Positions 57,345 through 64,000 of a DNA stretch of 64,000 nt are shown here, piece after piece. The notes beneath the pieces are model-generated. The model ran no database searches, was not told the origin of the DNA, and saw only the letters and a list, made by a program, of their open reading frames with translations. The position numbers and the translations under genes are program-made. Location: assembly GCF_042186555.1 (NCBI RefSeq), contig NC_133333.1:216878022-216942021 (forward strand), given 5' to 3'. Each line of letters begins with the position of its first letter. The stretch's first letter is position 1. The DNA is from Aquarana catesbeiana (Eukaryota > Chordata > Amphibia > Anura > Ranidae).

Positions 57345-57984
57345 AATGAATTAAATATTTAAAGCTAACTAGCAGTGGAAAGTATTTCACAACCAAGTTC
57401 AAAAGTAAAAACAAAATAACAGTGCAGTGCTAAAAAGTTTATCAGAATGAATACCTATACCTTAAACATAAAAACTGTGTCATAAATCTATATAGTAGTT
57501 CCAAAACACAAACGTTCACAGCATTCAAAAAATGTCTTTGAATTATATGTTTAGTAAGATTCCCAGCACATATGAGGTATTATTCACAAGGTGCACTCCC
57601 AAATCTGTGTGCCTATATCGCTCATCTTCATAAGCCCATTTGTCGTCAAGGAAGGAAAACGGGGGTTCCAGTACTCCTCATCAACTGCAACATGCAATCT
57701 TGAGATGATTATCATTCACTGTTTCTTCCCAAAACAACAATAGCTCAAAGGGAAGGTTAAATCATAGTACTCACTGTTGTCATCAAACAAATGATTTCTT
57801 ATTTACAGGCAATACCAGCAGGAAGATTGCTTTACCCACTCCCCACTATTAGGACATGTCAAGCTATCTATATCATGCACAATACTGAAAATTGAGTTTT
57901 AGTACTGAACTGTCTGCAAGCTTGCACTAAGAAAAAAACAAAAACAAATTCAGAAGCCTTATAACAAAGATGTAATTTACTAGT
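57345..57984. other. Unassigned spacer
   Basis: AT-rich; no gene or repeat recognised. Confidence 0.4.
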
Positions 57985-58094
57985 TGAACATTTCAGTACC
58001 TGGTAGTGCAACTCAAGCAAACAATCAATTATGGGTGGCAAGGCACTGTCAAAAAATCTCCAGGATGAAGTTGTGGACAAGCAGGATATGGATA

Positions 58095-58630
58095 TGTAGC
58101 GCTACCCCCACAGGAGCTGCTTGTTTGGTTCTGTCTCTCAACCCTAAGAACAGTCTCAGCCCCTCTGGCACACCTGGCAATAGTGTAAGTGCAAGGGCCA
58201 ATGAAAACACACACGTTAAGATAAAACACAGAATTGTCTTTACTGTGAAGCTTCTGTGGAAAAGTAACAAATAACAATATATATCAAGTAAATCAACTGA
58301 ACAGTAAGAATTGAGATCAAGAGCAATATAGCTCAATACTATAGTCAGGCTGCTTTCAGGGGGTTCCACAACTGCAAATAACCCCAAGAGCAGAGGCAAC
58401 ACTTTAATAGCAATAAATCACAATATGGCAGTCTATACCGGATTGGTTACCTCTACTCAAATTGACTCTATGAGTCCAGGCAGGAGGAGAGCAGAAGACC
58501 TTCTCTTATGTCAGTCCTCTCTCTTCTGTCCCGACACCATAGGCCCAACTACAAACACTGTACTCAAATCAACATTCAATGGATCAATCCCCAAGGTAAA
58601 CTGTCCCGCACACCCACTACATAGCCCTAA

Positions 58631-58674
<44 letters not shown>

Positions 58675-59546
58675 CTGTATGGCACTAATAACTTCAGTCC
58701 CTTTGAAGAAGGATGAGGCCTTGGATATTCAGCTAGCCACTTTGGTTGGTGCACTTAAATTCCTGCTTAGCAAAGTGTATCTGTGGTATGCTGACAGTAT
58801 CTGGACAGCAAGGCGGACATTGTAACTGCTTAACAGGCCATTAACAATACCCAGGTTCTGGTAAGTGTAAGCAAAGTGAAGTAACTCTGTCTGTGTGCAG
58901 TGTCCTTGTTTCCTGGAAATGGGCGAGTGCCCTCTCACCAATCCTGCAGTCAAGGCCCAAACAAACATCCTGGAACAGGAAGGCTCTTCTGGTGACCCGA
59001 CTGGTCACCTCACACAAGAACACCTCACGCCATTGGTGCAGGTGCACCTGGATATGTACCTGGGATCTCCCTCTCTCAGGCTCCATGTCCCGGCTGGCTG
59101 TGGATGCCTGAAATCACGTGGTGGACTGACCTGGGAGGCAGCACCTCTCCCCTGGGTCCAGTCTCTTCCCCTGCCTCGTGGGCTTTTGTTCCTTTGCCCC
59201 AGAGCATGCTGGCTCTTGTAGTTCCTGCCCCATACAAGGTTATGGGGCCGTTTTGCATGAGAACTACATGTCCCAGGATCCTTTGCAGTTGCTGTTGTTA
59301 AAATCCTTCTCATTAGTTCCTGATATTAGCTCCCCCTGACTGGCTCCCTCTCTTCCAGCCAATAGGAACATAGGGGAGGGAGCAGAGAGCGGGCGAATGC
59401 CTGTGCGAGTATGTGAGGAGAAAAAAAGCTAGGGGGGGAGAAATCCCCCGCAGGGACTGGCAGGCTCTCTCTCCCACTCAGGAGAGCCCGTGTACTCATG
59501 GTGGCCAGCTTGACAAGGCCACAGAGGAAACAGGGCACCCGCTACA
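58095..59546. mobile_element. Solo LTR, 1.45 kb, GATA target duplication
   Basis: It starts TGTAGCG and ends CGCTACA, a perfect 7-bp inverted TG...CA tip. GATA precedes (58,091-58,094) and follows it (59,547-59,550). No internal coding region, so the rest was probably lost by LTR-LTR recombination. A 4-bp duplication fits several LTR groups; the family was not identified. Confidence 0.7.
58634..58673. repeat. (TG)n microsatellite
   Basis: About 20 TG units inside the solo LTR. Confidence 0.95.
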
Positions 59547-59550
59547 GATA

Positions 59551-60835
59551 CAAAAAAAATCCCAAAGGCTTTATTAATGCCTAGAAGCACAGTGAAGTCT
59601 ATTATTAAGAAGTGGAAGGTATTTGGTACAACACAGACCCTCCCTGGATCAGGACGTCGCTCCAAACTGCATGAAAGAGCCAGGAGGGTTACAGCAACTC
59701 TGAAGAAGTTGCAGGAATTTATGAGTAATGGCCCGTACACATGATCTGAAAATCGTACGAAAACGGCCGTCCGAGGAAAGATCGTACAATATTCAGATCA
59801 TGTGTACACTACTTTCGACAGCCGATCACGACTGTTCATCCGATATTATTCGATCGGACATACACGAAAATTTTCCTCGTACGATTCCAGATCGTACGAT
59901 TTTCGTTTAGTCAGTATAGTTGTCGTCCGAAAATACAATACAAATACATTACAACACATGTCATCTCTTATGATTTTTTTGTCTGTCGTACGAGAGTTTT
60001 CGTGACTTTATTAGCTATTCAATTTCTACTTGCGACTATTTAAGCAAGAACGGTCATACGATCGGTCGTACGATATTTGGAACGTGTATACGAGGCATTA
60101 GCGTGGTCATGTGTGCATTTGACAGCAATATCACAAATTCTCCACAAATGTGGCTTATATGGCAGTGGTGCAAGAAAAAATCCACTCTTCAAGAAAGGCC
60201 ACATGCAGTCACGACTGAGCTTTGCCAAAAGGCACCTTGAAGATTCTGAGGCCACATGGAAAAAGATGTTATGGTCAGATGAGACTAATAAAATTAAATT
60301 ATTTGGCCTCAACACCTAACAATATGTCTGGCGGAAATCCAATACAGCTCACCAACTAATACAATTCCTATAGTAAAGCACGGAAGTGGTAATACCCTGT
60401 TATCTACATGTTTCTTTGCAGCAGGGACTGGAGCACTTGTCAGGATAGAAGGAAAAATGAATGGGGCTAAATACCGTTATATTCTTAAGGAAAATCTGCT
60501 GCCTTCTGCCAGATTTTCCCAATGAGAAGAAGATTTACCTTACAACATGACAATGACACAAAGAACACAGCAAAAATTACCACAGTTGTTGAAGGAGAAA
60601 AAGGTGAATGTCCTTGCATGGCCTAGTCAGAGCTCAGACTTAAAGTCCATTGAAAATCTGTGGAATGACTTGAAGACTGCAGTCTACAAACGGCCTCCTT
60701 AAAATTTAACTAAACTTTAGCAGTTCTGCAAAGAAGAGTGGGCAAATATTGCAGTTTAGATGTGCAAAGTTAGTAGAGACATATCCCAACAGACTAAAGG
60801 CTGTATTTAAAGCAAAAGGTGGTTCAACAAAATAC
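59551..60835 (+). pseudogene. Tc1-like transposase, interrupted
   Basis: 59,551-59,725 encodes a part of the DNA-binding region (IPRSTVKSIIKKWK-like). 60,101 onward carries the second DNA-binding half, then AKRHLEDSEATWKKMLWSDETNKIKLFG (60,220-60,310), the region around the first catalytic Asp, and remnants of ALQHDNDTKNTAK and WPSQSSDLKSIENLWNDLK-like blocks to 60,680. There are several stops. The MITE and the LTR insertions lie in the DNA-binding half. Confidence 0.75.
59729..60097. mobile_element. Harbinger-type MITE inside the Tc1 copy
   Basis: The left tip TGGCCCGTACACATGATC follows TAA (59,726-59,728); the right tip GTGTATACGAGGCA precedes TTA (60,098-60,100). The inner sequence is rich in CGTACGA/TCGTACG. 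The target sites differ by one base. Confidence 0.75.
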
Positions 60836-60850
60836 TGACACAAGGGGGTG

Positions 60851-61164
60851 ATCCCTTTTCTATATCTATAGCATTCCCCTCCATTCCTCCCCTGGCAACT
60901 ACATAAATATTATGTAGTAAGGTGATGGGAGGGACAGAGCAGTTGGGCCAGCACAGGGAGTAATTAGACACTTCCAGGAAAGGAGAGGGCTTTGACGTAC
61001 ATGGAGGAAGGCTTCTCTACTAGGAATTTGATTCTTTCTGGAGCAGTCGAATTTTCTAGCAAGATCAGAGACATTGCAAGTAAAAAATAAAAAAAATTAT
61101 AAAAAAAGAAAAACACAAGGAGGAAGTATTTAAAATACTTTTAAGTTGGTGACAGGGTCACTTT
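60851..61164. other. Unassigned, probably repeat-derived
   Basis: No gene. It ends GGTGACAGGGTCACTTTAA, a TTAA tip that resembles MITE termini, but no left partner was found. Confidence 0.4.
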
Positions 61165-62211
61165 AACCACCTCAATACCGGGCACTTTCACCCCCTTCCT
61201 ACCCAGGCTGTTTTTCAACTTTCAGCGCTGTCACACTTTGAATGACAATTGCACAGTCATGCTACACTGTAACCATGTGACATTTTTTTTATCATTTTCT
61301 TCACTCAAATAGAGCTTTCTTTTGGTGGCATTTAATCACTTCTGGGTTTTTAATTTTTTTCTAAAAAAAAAAAAAAAATCAGTGCCGCAGACATTTTTTC
61401 GGCACCGCTGATGGGCACTGATGAGGTGGCACTTATGGGCACTGATTAGGTGGCACTGATGAGGAGGCACGAATATTCTGCACTTATGGGCACTGATATG
61501 TGGCAGTGATAGGCTGCACTGATGGGTGGCACTGGTGGACACTGATGGGTGGCACTGGTGGGCACTGATAGGCGGCACTGGTGGGCACAGATAGGGGGCA
61601 CTGGTGGACACAGATAGGCGGCATGGATAGGGGGCACTGATGGGTGGCATTGATGAGCAGCAGTAATGAGCATTGATGGGCAGCAGTGATGGGAATTGAT
61701 GGGCAGCACTGATAGCCAGCAATGACTGGCATCACTAATAGCCACTGATTGCTGGCACTTGTGGGCAGTGATTGCTGTCACTGGTGGGTACTGATTGCTG
61801 GCAGTGGTGGGCACTCATTGCTGGCACTGGTGTGCACTTATTGCAGGTACGGTGGGGGCTTTATTGTAATCAGGGCACTGATGATCAGTGCCCTGATTAC
61901 ATTCCTAGATGTCCTCTGCGAGGAGATGGCGCTGATCGGCTCTCCTCTCCTCACACTCTGTCAGTGTGAGGCGAGGAGCGCCGATTACCCGCATCCCCGT
62001 GTTTACATGTGACCGGCTGTTATTGGACATGGTGATCACATGGTAAAGAGCCGCGGGACTTTACAGAGATCAGGGTTGCGCTGTGTCCTAGCAACACGGC
62101 ACAGCCACGATCGCCGCGCTGTGCGCTCCCACGAGGGTGGCCATTCTGGGAAGCTGTCATATGACGTCCACCCAGAACGAGAGCCGCACCGCCTTGGCAG
62201 CAAGTGGTTAA
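61165..62211 (-). mobile_element. TTAA element, family B, copy 3
   Basis: TTAA lies at both ends (61,165-61,168 and 62,208-62,211). The tips TTAACCACCTCAATACCGGG and GCAGCAAGTGGTTAA correspond to the right and left ends of copy 1, so it is inverted. The inner half is filled by a minisatellite. Confidence 0.75.
61385..61855. repeat. Degenerate minisatellite in the family B element
   Basis: Imperfect repeats of GGCACTGATGGGTGGCACTG, ~10-20 bp periodicity, over ~470 bp. Minus frames of 83-128 codons (Cys/Pro/Ser-rich) are artefacts of it. Confidence 0.85.
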
Positions 62212-62773
62212 AGGGTAACTCCACTTTCGTGGGGAAAAAAATAGCAAATAAAGAAAAACATTCAGACACTAATCATATTGTAATTGAATGTTATTAAAAA
62301 TTACCTTTACTTTTCAATCAGAAGCCACTGTAATTTTCTGAGAATGCATTGCAATATGGCTACCTGGAGTTGTTCTGTACACAGAGTGTGTACTGACCAC
62401 TTCCCAGAAACATAATTTCCTGCTTGTGTGATTGACTCACCAATTTTCCCATAAGTCTGCCTAAGATACAAGTCATATTTCAGGCATCCCCTTCAACAAA
62501 AATGCCATTTTTGGAGAGCTACTTTTAATAGGAACACGTCTAAAGCCCAGCAGATTTCCTCATTAGTGCCCTGCAGCTGCACACCTGACAGTTAATTATG
62601 AAACCACTCCCATTAGACCCACTCAGTACAGATGCACAGAGGAACACAGAGGGATTTCTTCAGAATAACAAAAGGTAGGAATCTGCAACAAAGGTTGTTA
62701 TAATCCTTGCAATGTACATAGATCACCCAGAGGGGAATGTTTTTTTCTCAACAAAAGTAGAGTTACTCTTTAA
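62208..62773. mobile_element. TTAA-flanked MITE sharing its left TTAA
   Basis: The left tip TTAAAGGGTAACTCCACTTT and the right tip AAAGTAGAGTTACTCTTTAA are inverted repeats. Its left TTAA (62,208-62,211) is also the right TTAA of the family B element. Non-coding. Confidence 0.75.
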
Positions 62774-63347
62774 GCCTTTATTGAAATAGTATATAATTAA
62801 ACTAACAAAATGTCAATCAGCAGCATTCCTGACATGATTCTTCTCTGTACATCTAAACAACTTTCTTTCTTCTATTTTTGTAATTGCCAGATGTGACCAA
62901 ATGAAAGACACAAAGCTGAGGTAAGTATGAGGGCAGCCGGTGAGTAAAAAAACAATGCAGTGTTGCTAGGTAGTGAGGCATAAACAATACAACACAGAAA
63001 TATTAATCGTTCTGGCAAAGAAGTGTGACACAATCAGTAAGCCCTGAGTGACAGCACACCGTGCATTGAACCTCGGCAGGTTTCGAGGGATGTCATCCAA
63101 GTTTCAGCCACTCTTAACACTTTTTATTCAGAGAATGTATACTCACTTGCTGCACAGGATGTAGCATAACAATAACTACATGTTTTGCAAAGTACATTAT
63201 GAACAAAAACATTTATGAAATCTAGTATCTTTTTTTCACAGACTGACAGTCTGTTTGTGTTCAATGCTATCATTCTAACAACAGCACATTCCAGCTCACC
63301 CTACCTTCCACATTCCCCTTGTCTAAGGGCCTTTGGTCACCGACTTC

Positions 63348-63350
<3 letters not shown>
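62774..63350. other. Unassigned spacer
   Basis: No gene or clear repeat. Confidence 0.4.

Positions 63351-63408
<58 letters not shown>
63351..63408. repeat. (TC)n then (TA)n microsatellites
   Basis: About 20 TC units followed by about 9 TA units. Confidence 0.95.
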
Positions 63409-63428
63409 GTGGGTATGACATCAAGGTC

Positions 63429-63676
<248 letters not shown>

Positions 63677-63677
63677 T

Positions 63678-63967
63678 GATTTGATTTACTAAAGGCAAAT
63701 AGAGCAAATATAGTGTACACTCTACAAATGCAGTTTCACTCTGCAAGGACATTTGCTCCAGAGCTTAGTAAATGAGGGGAAGCTCTCTTTGCAAAGTATA
63801 CCCAATCACATGCAAGAAAAAAAAACAGCATTTTTGCTTGCACATGATTAGATGATGGAAGTCAGCAGAGCTCCCCCTCATTTACTAAGCTACGTAACAA
63901 ATGCCCTTGAAGTGCACAACTGCAATTGCAAAGTTCACAGTCTATTTGCCTTTAGTAAAACAACCCC
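63678..63967. mobile_element. TTTACTAAAGG-family MITE, copy 2
   Basis: TTGATTTACTAAAGGCAAAT pairs with TATTTGCCTTTAGTAAAACA. The internal GAGCTTAGTAAATGAG and CTCATTTACTAAGCT match the copy at 44,063. It sits directly beside the GATA repeat. Confidence 0.8.
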
Positions 63968-64000
63968 ATAAAATATATTATATATTATGTCTTGCTTTCT

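Larger units (their letters stand above)
57985..60850 (+). mobile_element. Tc1-like element split by two insertions
   Basis: Tc1 transposase sequence is found in three pieces: about 58,030-58,094, 59,551-59,725 and 60,101-60,835. A solo LTR (58,095-59,546) and a Harbinger-type MITE (59,729-60,097) interrupt it. Both joins read through when the inserts and one copy of each target duplication are ignored. The left terminal repeat was not found. Confidence 0.75.

Noticed and set aside
58425..59313. Proteins within the 1.45-kb LTR
   Set aside because: Short frames on both strands in an LTR containing a TG repeat; no domains.
61336..61814. Cys/Pro-rich protein on the minus strand
   Set aside because: It is the complement of the degenerate CACTGATGGG minisatellite.

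Overview
This window looks like gene-poor nuclear DNA from an animal with a large, transposon-rich genome. I infer an anuran amphibian, probably a true frog: vertebrate-type CR1, BovB-like, Penelope, Tc1, Harbinger, hAT and Ty3/gypsy elements occur together with many short inverted-repeat elements flanked by TTAA or TWA. No host protein-coding gene, rRNA or tRNA gene was recognised. Every convincing coding region belongs to a mobile element, and most are broken.

Layout. 0.4-4.0 kb: dispersed repeats, a Tc1 end and a near full-length Tc1-like copy. 6.9-10.1 kb: a Penelope-like element (PLE-A, minus strand) with an uninterrupted 503-codon RT plus GIY-YIG frame. 10.1-11.7 kb: a decayed LINE. 14.9-22.5 kb: a rearranged Tc1 copy, a TTAA element, a CR1-type LINE, another Tc1 piece, a hAT scrap and a Penelope terminal repeat. 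23-30.9 kb: a 0.7-kb minisatellite and several nested MITEs. 34.9-41.85 kb: a Harbinger transposon with three genes (transposase, Myb/SANT-like, MADF-like), two hairpins and an inverted exon duplication. 44.6-45.7 kb: a BovB/RTE-like LINE tail. 46.8-57.3 kb: a Ty3/gypsy chromodomain retrotransposon with 5-bp target duplications and near-identical LTRs, carrying a Penelope element (PLE-C) inside it. 58.0-60.85 kb: a Tc1 copy split by a solo LTR and by a Harbinger-type MITE. 61.2-64 kb: TTAA elements, microsatellites and a MITE.

The elements mostly do not work together; they form layers of insertion whose order can be read from target duplications. The exception is the Harbinger unit, whose Myb-like and MADF genes diverge from one short spacer and probably serve its transposition. 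Three observations stand out: that three-gene Harbinger with its antisense exon duplication; the gypsy element with an apparent self-priming site and a Penelope passenger; and hammerhead-ribozyme-like folds in four Penelope copies.
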